Assembly (NCBI RefSeq): GCF_014202505.1
Contig: NZ_JACHGW010000001.1
Location: 1,116,001-1,180,000 of the forward strand
DNA: 64,000 nt
From: Armatimonas rosea
GTDB lineage: Bacteria > Armatimonadota > Armatimonadia > Armatimonadales > Armatimonadaceae
Reading direction: 5' to 3'
Of the stretch, positions 44,231-52,344 are shown piece after piece. Below the pieces are notes generated by a model. The model made no database searches. It was given only the letters and a program-made list of their open reading frames with translations, and was not told the origin of the DNA. A program made the position numbers and the translations under genes. The first letter of the stretch is position 1. Every line of letters starts with the position of its first letter.

Positions 44231-45952
44231 CTAACCGGAGTAGATGACACGCAGGCTCTCTTCGAGTGTCGTCATTCCCAGGAGGATCTTCTCCATGGCA
44301 TCTTCTTTGAGGGAGCGCATCCCTCCCTCGATCGCCGCCTCGCGGATGGCGTAGGCAGACGCGTGGGCCAGGATCAGCTCGCGGACCTTATCGGTGACCG
44401 GCATGAGCTCGTAGCAGCCGACACGGCCCTTGTAGCCCGTGCCCTTGCAGACCTCGCAGCCACGGCCACGGTAGAAAGTGACTCGGCTCCGCTCCATCTC
44501 ATCGAGGTTCATCCCCAGGCGCTTGATCGCCTCTTTGGGGGGCTCGTAGGTGGTCTTGCACTTATCGCAGACACGGCGCATGAGGCGCTGGGCCATGACG
44601 CCCACGGTGGCGGAGGCGATGAGAAACGGCTCGACTCCCATGTCCATCAGACGCGCGACCGCGCCGGGGGCATCGTTGGTGTGGAGTGTGGAGAAGACCA
44701 AGTGGCCGGTGAGCGCCGCCTCGATGGCGATATTGGCGGTCTCTTGGTCTCGCATCTCACCAACCATGATGATATCGGGGTCCTGGCGCAGCATGGCCTT
44801 GAGGCCCGCCGCAAAGGTCATGTTGGCCTTGTTGTTCACCCCGACCTGAGTGATGCCGGGGATCTCGTACTCGACCGGGTCCTCGATCGTGATAATGTTC
44901 TTCTCACCCGAGTTGACCTTGGCCAGGCTGGAGTAGAGTGTCGTGGACTTCCCCGAGCCCGTAGGCCCGGTCACCAGGATGATGCCATACGAGCGCATGA
45001 GCATCGACTCAAACATCTCAAAGGTGTGGGGGAGGAGCCCGAGGCGGTGCAGACCGATATTGATGTTGCTCTTGTCCAGGACGCGCATCACGATCTTCTC
45101 ACCGTAGACCGCGGGGAGGCTGGAGACACGGAAGTCAAACTGCTTGCCCTGGATAATCATCGAGATACGGCCGTCTTGCGGCGCGCGCTTCTCGGCGATA
45201 TCCATGTCCGCCATGATCTTAAAGCGGCTGGTAAGGGCGTTCTGGGCGTTCTTAGGGACCGTCAGGCCGTCCATGAGGATGCCATCGACACGATAGCGGA
45301 TGCGGATCGACTCGCGGCCGGGCTCGATATGGATATCCGACGCCTTCTCTTGGATGGCGCGGGAGATCAGCGCGTTGGCGAGCTGGATGATCGGGGCGGC
45401 ATCGGCCTCGGCCTGGTCCACCTCGGCGGCGAGGTCCTCGGGGCGCTTGCGGTCCAGCTCCACTTCCTCGGCCTGGAAGGTCTGGAGGACATTGTTGAGG
45501 TTCTGGGCAGCAACCCGGTAGCTCTCATTGATCGCCAAGAGGATATCGTCCTCCGGCGCGATCATCGGGATCACCTCTTTGCCCGTCATCAGGCGGATCT
45601 CGTCGGTGGCGAAGATATCCAGAGGATTCTTCATCGCCATCTTGATCCGGTTGCCGGTCAGCTCGACGGGGATCATCTTGTAGCGACGGGCGAGCTCTTG
45701 GGAGATGAGGTTGGTGACCTCACTGGGGATCATTAGCTCGGTGAGGTCGATGTACTCCACGCCCCACTGCTCGCCCAGTGCTTTGACACGGTCCTTTTCT
45801 GAGATCAGGCCCATGGAGACGAGGATCTCGCCTAGTGCCTGCTTACCCCCCAGCTGCTTCTGCTTGTCCATCGCGCCCAGGAGCTGGTCTTGGGTGAGGA
45901 GGCCTTTCTCAACAAGCAAGTCGCCGATTCGGTTTGTCTGTGTTGCTGTCAT
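44231..45952 (-). CDS. pilB: Type IV pilus assembly ATPase PilB (GspE family)
   Basis: A 573-residue hexameric ATPase powering pilus extension. The N-terminal MshEN/T2SSE_N domain (about 10-160) has GDLLVEKGLLTQDQL and the YKMIPVELTGNRIKMAM segment. The catalytic domain has ASDIHIEP, Walker A GPTGSGKST at about 329-337, ITIEDPVEYEI, the Asp-box region RQDPDIIMVGEMRD, and a zinc module CDKC (about 460) with CEVCKGTG (about 496). It is separated from pilQ by a terminator; a TAATAC box 9 bases before its ATG may be its own promoter. No PilT or PilC gene is in the window. Confidence 0.95.
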   Translation of the reverse strand: MTATQTNRIGDLLVEKGLLTQDQLLGAMDKQKQLGGKQALGEILVSMGLISEKDRVKALGEQWGVEYIDLTELMIPSEVTNLISQELARRYKMIPVELTGNRIKMAMKNPLDIFATDEIRLMTGKEVIPMIAPEDDILLAINESYRVAAQNLNNVLQTFQAEEVELDRKRPEDLAAEVDQAEADAAPIIQLANALISRAIQEKASDIHIEPGRESIRIRYRVDGILMDGLTVPKNAQNALTSRFKIMADMDIAEKRAPQDGRISMIIQGKQFDFRVSSLPAVYGEKIVMRVLDKSNINIGLHRLGLLPHTFEMFESMLMRSYGIILVTGPTGSGKSTTLYSSLAKVNSGEKNIITIEDPVEYEIPGITQVGVNNKANMTFAAGLKAMLRQDPDIIMVGEMRDQETANIAIEAALTGHLVFSTLHTNDAPGAVARLMDMGVEPFLIASATVGVMAQRLMRRVCDKCKTTYEPPKEAIKRLGMNLDEMERSRVTFYRGRGCEVCKGTGYKGRVGCYELMPVTDKVRELILAHASAYAIREAAIEGGMRSLKEDAMEKILLGMTTLEESLRVIYSG

Positions 45953-45982
45953 GATCTACAGGTATTATTGGCAGAGTAACGC

Positions 45983-46020
45983 AAAAAAAAGAGGCCAGAC
46001 GCTCGTGCACGTCTGACCTC
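45983..46020 (-). terminator. Intrinsic terminator after pilQ
   Basis: On the minus strand GAGGTCAGACG pairs with CGTCTGGCCTC (positions 46020 down to 45991) around an 8-base loop, followed by eight T (45990-45983). It is strong, and ends the pilMNOPQ transcript before pilB. Confidence 0.9.
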
Positions 46021-46036
46021 TTTTCCGTGAGGCACC

Positions 46037-48826
46037 CTAGTCTTTGGACAGGCGGCAGGTGATGAAGATCAGCACCTCGCTCTCCTTGATACGGCGCTCG
46101 TTTGAGCGGAAGAGCTGTCCCAGGACCGGCAGATCGCCCAGGCCCGGAACCTTCTTCATGGTGTCGATATCCTGCTTCTGCACCAGGCCCCCGATGGCGA
46201 TTGTCTCTCCATCCTTGATACGGATGGTGGTATCGACCATGCGCCGGGAGATCTGAGGCAGCCCCCCGACAAACTGGGTGATGGTGGAGATCTCCGGGTG
46301 GACATAGATGGTCATGGTGCCATCGCCGTTGGAGCGCCCCGTCACCTGGAGCTGGATTCCCGCATTGGCCACACCGGTCTGGACATTGAGGCCACCGGTC
46401 GGGCTGATGGACTGGGAGATGACATAGGGAATCTGGTCCCCGATAAAGGTCACCGCCGGGTTGCCATCGAGCGCCGAGAGGTTGGGGCGTGCCAGGATAT
46501 TGGCCTTGCCCAGAGTGGCAAGAGCATCGATCTGGCTGGCGACACTGTAGGGCGTCCGGAAGATCGCGCCGCCATTAAGCTTGCGTCCTCCACCAACCTG
46601 GTTGATCACGGAGCCATTGCCCCCGTTGTCGTTCTCCCCGATCTGTACGGCGCGGCCAAAGTCGTAGTTGATCCCAAGCTTCGTGAGATCGTCCTTGCTG
46701 ACCTCGACCAGGCGTGCCTCGTAGTTGAACTGTGGCATCTTGACATCGAGCTGCTTGAGCATGTCCTTGGCGCGGCTGACATCTTGCTCCTTGCCGGTGA
46801 GCAGGAGGATCCGGGACTCGACCAGGCCAGAGCCCGTGCCCGTGCCGCCGGCGGCACCATTGGCGGCTCCGGCACCACCCTGCGCACCGCCCCCTACCTG
46901 TCCACCGCCACCGCCGGCCATCTGGCCGCCGCCACCGCCTGCCCCGCCACCGCCGATGGCACCCAGAGCACCACCAAGGCCGCCGGGGTTGGCGATAAAG
47001 CGCTGGGAGGGCCCAGGGCGGATGATGATGTTGGGGACGCTCTCCAGCACCAGGCGCGAGACCTGGCTGGGATCGACGTACTTGACCTCATAGACATCAT
47101 TGACAAAGTTGCGCATCTGGTCAGACTTGCGGTCCGAGTCGCGCTGGGCGATCTCGACCAGGCCCTTCTCGGTGTCCTCGATCGTGCGGCGAATCTCGTC
47201 GATCACGGTGCGCGTTCCGACAACGTAGACCGAGCCACCGCGCGGCTTGATGCTGGTGAGCGAGGAGAAGGTGCCGCCCTCGGGAGTGCTCCCTGTGGTT
47301 GGCCTGAGGCTGGCGCCATCACCGGGAGGGACACCCTGCTTGCCTTCGTCGCTCTTCTTGGACTCCTCGCTCGCCTTGATGATATGGATCGTCACGTTGG
47401 GGAACGACGAGGTCAGGGCGGTCTTGAGCGACTCGGAGTCGGCGTAGAAGAAGGAGATATTGGCCGAGACGACATCCGGGGTCTGGTTGTTGGTGCGGCG
47501 TAGCAGGGTCACTTCCTGGCCACTGCCGACAATGATCGTGTTGGAGCCCTCCATGGTGTAGGAGATCCCCGAGGTGCGGGTGATCCAGTCCAGGGCATCG
47601 CGCAGCATGATCTTCTGCAGCGAGAGGGTTACCTTCTTGCCGATGATGCTCTGACCGGAGACCACGTTGACCTTGGCCTGCACCGAGAGCAGCTTGAGCA
47701 CATCCGAGAGCTCGGAGTTGACAAAGTCCAGGGAGACCAGGCGCTCCATGGGGTCGGCCTGCACCGGGGCGGGCTTGGGCTCGGCCTTAGGCTCGGGCTT
47801 CAGCTCCGTAGCGGGTGCCGCCGAGGCCGCCACGCTTGCCGTGAGGGCAGGGGAGGGCGGGTTGGCATTGACCACGATGGGCTTCTTCTGCTGGGCCTCG
47901 GCGGCGCGGGCAACGGGAGTCGCCAGTGCCTCCGTGACTGTCACCGGGCGCTCTGCCACGGTCGGCTTCTCGATCTTGGGAAGCGCGGGCCGTCGGACCG
48001 CAGCGACCTTGGGCTCTGCCGAGCGGGTGGGGTAGGGCTTGAGCTTGGCATCGCCAGCCGCGGCACCGGCGGTGGCCAGAGGCCGCGAGCGGGGGGTCAG
48101 GGCCAGGACATTGGCCAGGCTGAGCCGGGGCGCGGTGGTCAGGTCGTAGGAGACAGCGGCGGGTGTATGGAACGGGGCAAAGACCGTGCTGGAGGCGACA
48201 CGGGTCGCGGCGGCGGCAAGCGCCCGGGTATCCACCGAGACCACGGCGCGCTGGCTACGCACCGAGATGCCGGGGATTGGGTCTTTCTCCGTCTGAAGGG
48301 CCAGCTGCATCCGCGAGATACTCTTGGGGGCGGCGGCGGTGATCGGGGTGAGCTCGACCGGGCGCACCTCCATGGAGTTCAGCTCCGCGACCTCAGCACC
48401 CGGGGCGAAGAGAACCACCTCCCAGCGGGTCTTGTCCGCCGAGGGGACGAGCTCGTACTTGAGCGGCTTGCGCTGCTTGCTGTTGTAGTTGGCGACGATC
48501 CGAACTTGCTGGCTGGGGCGCATGGAGAACTGGCCGTAGCGGACAAAGGCGATTCCATTTTTCTGGATGGTCTGTGTCCCCGCACGGCCAGCCTGCCAGA
48601 CACCGGGGAGGGTGATGGTGGTCACGCCGGTCTTGCCCAGGCTCTTTACCTCAGGGGTGAAGGACTGAGAGCCCGTGATGACGATACGGGTCGCGGTTTC
48701 TTCTGCGGTGACACTCACCTCAGTGACATCGTTGACAGCACGCGGGGCCGCCAGAGATGGGCTTGCGGAGGCGATTACCCCCAGTGATGTTAGTCCAAGA
48801 GAGAAAATATTTTTTTGAGTTTGCAC
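46037..48826 (-). CDS. pilQ: Type IV pilus secretin PilQ
   Basis: A 929-residue outer-membrane secretin, the pilus exit channel. Signal peptide (1-27, ending PSLAAP), an AMIN domain (about 34-130, TRIVITGSQSFTPEVKS), a Pro/Ala-rich linker (about 250-350), an STN/N0 domain (MERLVSLDFVNSELSDVLKLLS, from about residue 352), N1-type domains, and the secretin core (LVEVSKDDLTKLGINYDFGR, then FRTPYSVASQIDALATLG, ending with RRMVDTTIRIKDGETIAIGGL and the barrel). A 50-residue Gly/Ala-rich insert at about 610-670 precedes the core and is unusual. Last gene of the pilMNOPQ operon. Confidence 0.96.
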   Translation of the reverse strand: MQTQKNIFSLGLTSLGVIASASPSLAAPRAVNDVTEVSVTAEETATRIVITGSQSFTPEVKSLGKTGVTTITLPGVWQAGRAGTQTIQKNGIAFVRYGQFSMRPSQQVRIVANYNSKQRKPLKYELVPSADKTRWEVVLFAPGAEVAELNSMEVRPVELTPITAAAPKSISRMQLALQTEKDPIPGISVRSQRAVVSVDTRALAAAATRVASSTVFAPFHTPAAVSYDLTTAPRLSLANVLALTPRSRPLATAGAAAGDAKLKPYPTRSAEPKVAAVRRPALPKIEKPTVAERPVTVTEALATPVARAAEAQQKKPIVVNANPPSPALTASVAASAAPATELKPEPKAEPKPAPVQADPMERLVSLDFVNSELSDVLKLLSVQAKVNVVSGQSIIGKKVTLSLQKIMLRDALDWITRTSGISYTMEGSNTIIVGSGQEVTLLRRTNNQTPDVVSANISFFYADSESLKTALTSSFPNVTIHIIKASEESKKSDEGKQGVPPGDGASLRPTTGSTPEGGTFSSLTSIKPRGGSVYVVGTRTVIDEIRRTIEDTEKGLVEIAQRDSDRKSDQMRNFVNDVYEVKYVDPSQVSRLVLESVPNIIIRPGPSQRFIANPGGLGGALGAIGGGGAGGGGGQMAGGGGGQVGGGAQGGAGAANGAAGGTGTGSGLVESRILLLTGKEQDVSRAKDMLKQLDVKMPQFNYEARLVEVSKDDLTKLGINYDFGRAVQIGENDNGGNGSVINQVGGGRKLNGGAIFRTPYSVASQIDALATLGKANILARPNLSALDGNPAVTFIGDQIPYVISQSISPTGGLNVQTGVANAGIQLQVTGRSNGDGTMTIYVHPEISTITQFVGGLPQISRRMVDTTIRIKDGETIAIGGLVQKQDIDTMKKVPGLGDLPVLGQLFRSNERRIKESEVLIFITCRLSKD

Positions 48827-48849
48827 GAGAGACTCCTCTAAATTTGCGC

Positions 48850-49611
48850 TCAGTTCACCTTGAAGGGGAAGCGGCGACTTTTGTCATTCGAATCAACGAT
48901 CTCCAGTTCACTCCCGCGATCCGTTCGGCGGATACTGCGGACGACAAAGCCACCTTCTAGCCGGTCTCCGATCGAGAGCCAGCGCGGCTTGTCATTCACA
49001 CGAACAATGGCCACACTCTCCCCCTGCCCGTTCTCGGCGACTAGGACGCCGGTGACCACGATATTGGGGGGCTGGGGAGGGGGAAGCTTCATGGGGACGA
49101 CACTCGAAGCCCCTGGCGCAGCCGGCGAGCTGCCCGTCAGATCCTCACCGCCGCCACGTGCGGGCTTGACCTCCAGGCCAAGTAGCTCACGCAAGGACTT
49201 GCCCCGCGCCGCCGCATTTGCCATCGCGATGTCCTGCTTGGCCTCCAGCGGGTTCTTGACCGGCGCTTGGGGGGCAGGGGCCGAAGGGGCCACAGGAGTG
49301 GTGCCCGGTGCGCCGGGCTGTGCACCCGCTGCGGGAGCGCCAGGGACCGTGAAGGGATCACGCACCAAGACGGGCTCCGAGAGACCCTCCAGGCGCTTGA
49401 GCCCCAGCATCATGGGGTCGTCGGCCGCCGCCACCGCTCCGGGCGCGGCACCGTTGGCAGGGGATGTCGCCGCCTTCTCCTCTTTCTTGGGAGGAGGAGC
49501 CGCGGTTGCTGTGCTCCCGACCAGGGAGTAGATGCCATACCCCAGCGCACAAACCGTCAAGCCAATCAGGGCGATTAGCTTGGGCATATCTTTCTTATCA
49601 ACAGGCTTCAT
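48850..49611 (-). CDS. pilP: PilP-like type IV pilus alignment protein
   Basis: A 253-residue protein. A short N-terminal segment is followed by one membrane helix (about 10-30, LIALIGLTVCALGYGIYSLVG), a long Ala/Pro/Gly-rich linker (about 35-120), and a C-terminal domain (about 175-253) with IVVTGVLVAENGQGESVAIVR, then LSIGDRLEGGFVVRSIRR, the beta domain that links the inner-membrane PilMNO complex to PilQ. Unlike proteobacterial PilP it has a membrane anchor instead of a lipobox. Gene position between pilO and pilQ fixes the call. GAAATAATAGGTAGA lies upstream of the ATG. Confidence 0.85.
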   Translation of the reverse strand: MKPVDKKDMPKLIALIGLTVCALGYGIYSLVGSTATAAPPPKKEEKAATSPANGAAPGAVAAADDPMMLGLKRLEGLSEPVLVRDPFTVPGAPAAGAQPGAPGTTPVAPSAPAPQAPVKNPLEAKQDIAMANAAARGKSLRELLGLEVKPARGGGEDLTGSSPAAPGASSVVPMKLPPPQPPNIVVTGVLVAENGQGESVAIVRVNDKPRWLSIGDRLEGGFVVRSIRRTDRGSELEIVDSNDKSRRFPFKVN

Positions 49612-49626
49612 GTGGTTTTCTACCTA

Positions 49627-50370
49627 TTATTTCGGCTGGGGACTCGGCGGACTGGAGAGCTGGTTTTCTGTCGCACGGCGCTCACTTAGCGAGCCGGGCT
49701 TCGGCTGCTGCACGGGGGCATTGGCGACATTCTCCGAGTCCGGGAAGACGTAGCCGGTCATGACAAGCCGAACGGAGAGGGAGGGCGACGAGCTGGTCGC
49801 GTCCATCTTGGTCTGCTCCATGACCGAGTTGACCGCGATGATCTTCTCAAAGCGGGTCAGGCTGTGGATAAAGCGTGCGACATTTCCGTAGGTCCCGTTG
49901 AGGTCCATCTCGATGCGCGCTTTGTTGTAGGGCGGGGGCGGGGGCGGCTTCTTGCCCGCTTTTTGTTCCTCGCGGCTGAGGGGCGGTGGGGGCGGTGGAA
50001 CCTCGATATTGTGGCGTGAGTTGGTCACCACAAGCCCAAAGGAGCCCGCGCGCTTCTCCATCTGCTGGAGCATGGTGGGGATGTAGGCCCCCGACGAGAC
50101 ATTCTGCTCTAGGAAGCGGAGCTTGCCATCGACCGCGGCGGCGTCTTGGCGAACCACTTCGAGCTGCTTGGCGGCACGCTCCCCGTGGTGCACTTCGTCT
50201 TGCTTGGCGGCGACATCTTTTTCAATGCGGTCGATCTCGCCGGTCTGCCAGAAGTAGAGCCCGCCTGTCATGAGTAAGATGCCTCCCGCCAAGGAGCCCA
50301 TGATGATGGCGGTGCGCTTGCTGGGACGGAACGAGAAGGCCCGTGCGCTCTTAATCGGGGCGTTATACAC
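49627..50370 (-). CDS. pilO: PilO-like type IV pilus protein
   Basis: A 247-residue bitopic protein: cytoplasmic basic N-terminus (1-20), a membrane helix (about 22-43, IIMGSLAGGILLMTGGLYFW), a coiled coil (about 47-85, RIEKDVAAKQDEVHHGERAA), and a ferredoxin-like core (about 95-220, then ARIEMDLNGTYGNVARFIHSL). The core carries an odd insert (about 123-147) with two runs of six prolines. The C-terminus is disordered. It overlaps the pilN end by 8 bases. With PilN it forms the periplasmic alignment subcomplex. Confidence 0.88.
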   Translation of the reverse strand: MYNAPIKSARAFSFRPSKRTAIIMGSLAGGILLMTGGLYFWQTGEIDRIEKDVAAKQDEVHHGERAAKQLEVVRQDAAAVDGKLRFLEQNVSSGAYIPTMLQQMEKRAGSFGLVVTNSRHNIEVPPPPPPLSREEQKAGKKPPPPPPYNKARIEMDLNGTYGNVARFIHSLTRFEKIIAVNSVMEQTKMDATSSSPSLSVRLVMTGYVFPDSENVANAPVQQPKPGSLSERRATENQLSSPPSPQPK

Positions 50371-51004
50371 GGCTGTTTCCTCCGGTGCTGGTCTCGGTGC
50401 TCTGGGCGGTCTTGTTGGGACCCGCCGGAGCGGCCGTGGGCATCACGACCTGCTTGATCGGTGCCGTGATCTGGAAGACAAAGCGGGAGTCTTTCTCCAC
50501 ATGGTTGGCTCCCTCGATACGGCTGGTGCTCAGGAGCTCCACTTTCTCGAAGAGGACTTGCTTCCTAAGGTTCAGGGCCAGGTCACTCGCCTTGCTCTGC
50601 GAGGGGGCCGAGCCCGCGAGGCTCACTACCAGCGGATCGCCCTCGGCAGCTCCCATGTTGGTGAGCCAGACATCCTTGGGCAGCGACTCCGCGACCGACT
50701 GGAAGAGCATGGTCCAGCGCAGGGTGTCGTAGCGGGCCTTCTCCAGAGTGTCTACCTTGGGCTGCTTGTCGGCGGTCTCTTTCTTGATCCGGTCGATATC
50801 GGCGAGGATGGGCTTGAGCTTCTCCATCTTGCGCTCCGCCTCATCGACATCGCCCTGGAGCGTGAAGCGCTCGGTCACGAGGTAGGAGCCGATCGCGACA
50901 AAGACCGCCAGGGAGCCTCCCAGGGTGAAGAAGAGGTTCCGGCTCAGGGTCTCCATGCGCCGTTTTTCTTGGCGGCGCTCTAAAATTAGGTTGATATTTG
51001 GCAT
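50363..51004 (-). CDS. pilN: PilN-like type IV pilus protein
   Basis: A 213-residue bitopic protein. The N-terminus MPNINLILERRQEKRR matches the INLLP-type motif through which PilN docks in a PilM groove. A membrane helix (about 25-45), coiled coil (about 48-90, LQGDVDEAERKMEKLKPILA) and the periplasmic core (about 95-180, VAESLPKDVWLTNM) follow; LPxxVWL is a conserved PilN stretch. The C-terminus is Pro/Thr-rich. Between pilM (21-base gap) and pilO (8-base overlap). Confidence 0.9.
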   Translation of the reverse strand: MPNINLILERRQEKRRMETLSRNLFFTLGGSLAVFVAIGSYLVTERFTLQGDVDEAERKMEKLKPILADIDRIKKETADKQPKVDTLEKARYDTLRWTMLFQSVAESLPKDVWLTNMGAAEGDPLVVSLAGSAPSQSKASDLALNLRKQVLFEKVELLSTSRIEGANHVEKDSRFVFQITAPIKQVVMPTAAPAGPNKTAQSTETSTGGNSRV

Positions 51005-51025
51005 GGTAGTTGTCTGTTTCCTCGC

Positions 51026-52153
51026 CTAGCGCTTCCCTGCGGCGACAGGGTTCATGTGCTCCTTCATCGCGAGGCCGAGCGCCGCGGTCAGGCTGGGGCC
51101 TTGGTCCTGGAGCCACTCCTCTGCCTCAGGGCTGGTCTCGATCCGAGCACTGGAGAACGGGTCGCACAGGCGGGTGGAGATTCCCAGGCGGGCCGACATG
51201 TAGGCCGCGATATTGCGCATCTGGGCCGAGCCTCCCACCAGCAGGATCTCTGAGAGGTTGGTGCTCACACCCTCCTCCGTGAGCTGCGACTGGAAGTAGT
51301 TGATCGAGCGGCGAATCTCCCGCAGGAGCTCGTCGATCGTGGTCTGGACAATGCGGGCCATCTCCAGCGACTCGGTGGTTCCCTCGCCGGTGATGAGAGC
51401 GCCCATGTCGATCTCCATCTTGCGCAGCTCGGCCTCGCTCGCCTCGATCCGCAGCTGGTTCTTCAGCGCATCGGCAAACGTATCGCCCGAGATGGGGATC
51501 GAGCGGGTGAGGGCGAAGTCGGGGCCGGAGAGAATGATCACCTCGGTGTGCGAGGCACCGATATCCACAATGGCGCGCAGGTTCTCGTCGGCGAAGTCAT
51601 CCGGGGAGAGGTCCACAATGGCGCGCATGATGGCAAAGGACTCGATATCCACCGCGACCGCATCCAGGTCGGCGAGCTGGGCCACCGCGACGCGGGAGTC
51701 GACAATCTCACGGCTGGTGCCCACGAGCATCACATCCATCTGCGTGGGGTCGTCCTCGGCAGGCCCAAGGATCTCAAAGGCGAGGGCGGCATCTTCTAGG
51801 TTGGTGTTGATGTACTTGCCCGCTTCGTAGCGAATGGCCTTGTTGAGGGTCGCCTCGTTCATCTTCGGGACACGGATCTGGCGGACGGTCACACTGGGGC
51901 CAGCTACGGAGAGCACCGCGGTGTTGGCGGTGATTCCGGCGGCCTGGAGCATCTGGCGGATCGCCGCTGCGACCGGCTCACGGCTGATGACGATCCCATC
52001 GCGTACCGCTCCCTGAGGCGTTTTCTGCTCCGCCGCCCGGACGATACGAAAGCCACCGCGGACAGCTTCGATCTGTACGGCCTTGATCATAGAGCTCCCA
52101 ATATCGAGCCCGACCACCACTTCTTTTCCAAACAGCGAGGACAGAATAGACAC
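51026..52153 (-). CDS. pilM: Type IV pilus assembly actin-like ATPase PilM
   Basis: A 375-residue cytoplasmic, actin-fold protein (normal PilM length about 355). Phosphate-1 motif VVGLDIGSSMIKAVQIEA near the N-terminus, QIRVPKMNEATLNKAIRYEAGKYI, then phosphate-2 AIVDIGASHTEVIIL and the adenosine motif EILLVGGSAQM. PilM binds the PilN tail and organises PilNO. The start is GTG 52153, since GGAGG lies 7 bases upstream; further in-frame codons upstream run through the leader. It heads pilMNOPQ and, unusually here, has a real Shine-Dalgarno and a leader. Confidence 0.95.
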   Translation of the reverse strand: MSILSSLFGKEVVVGLDIGSSMIKAVQIEAVRGGFRIVRAAEQKTPQGAVRDGIVISREPVAAAIRQMLQAAGITANTAVLSVAGPSVTVRQIRVPKMNEATLNKAIRYEAGKYINTNLEDAALAFEILGPAEDDPTQMDVMLVGTSREIVDSRVAVAQLADLDAVAVDIESFAIMRAIVDLSPDDFADENLRAIVDIGASHTEVIILSGPDFALTRSIPISGDTFADALKNQLRIEASEAELRKMEIDMGALITGEGTTESLEMARIVQTTIDELLREIRRSINYFQSQLTEEGVSTNLSEILLVGGSAQMRNIAAYMSARLGISTRLCDPFSSARIETSPEAEEWLQDQGPSLTAALGLAMKEHMNPVAAGKR

Positions 52154-52181
52154 AATCAACCTCCAAAATAAAACAGCTTCC

Positions 52182-52199
52182 TCCTCTCGCACGAGAGGA
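52182..52199. promoter_or_regulatory. Perfect palindrome in the pilM leader
   Basis: TCCTCTCG (52182-52189) and CGAGAGGA (52192-52199) are perfect inverted copies around CA, about 30 bases upstream of the pilM GTG. It could be an operator or a short mRNA hairpin just before the ribosome site. Confidence 0.5.
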
Positions 52200-52344
52200 C
52201 ATAACTGGATTATGGGAATCTGGCTCTGAATCTGTAGAGAAACCTGAAAAGCGGGGTCTTGAAGTTCTGGCGTTTTTACGGGGAGCGATCCCGTTATCTT
52301 AACAGGGCACCACCTCCTGGCCAGTACCGATAACTTTAGTAGCC

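Noticed and set aside
44201-45736. A 511-codon plus-strand open frame opposite pilB
   Set aside because: Asp/Leu/Val-rich shadow of the conserved ATPase; no recognisable domain.
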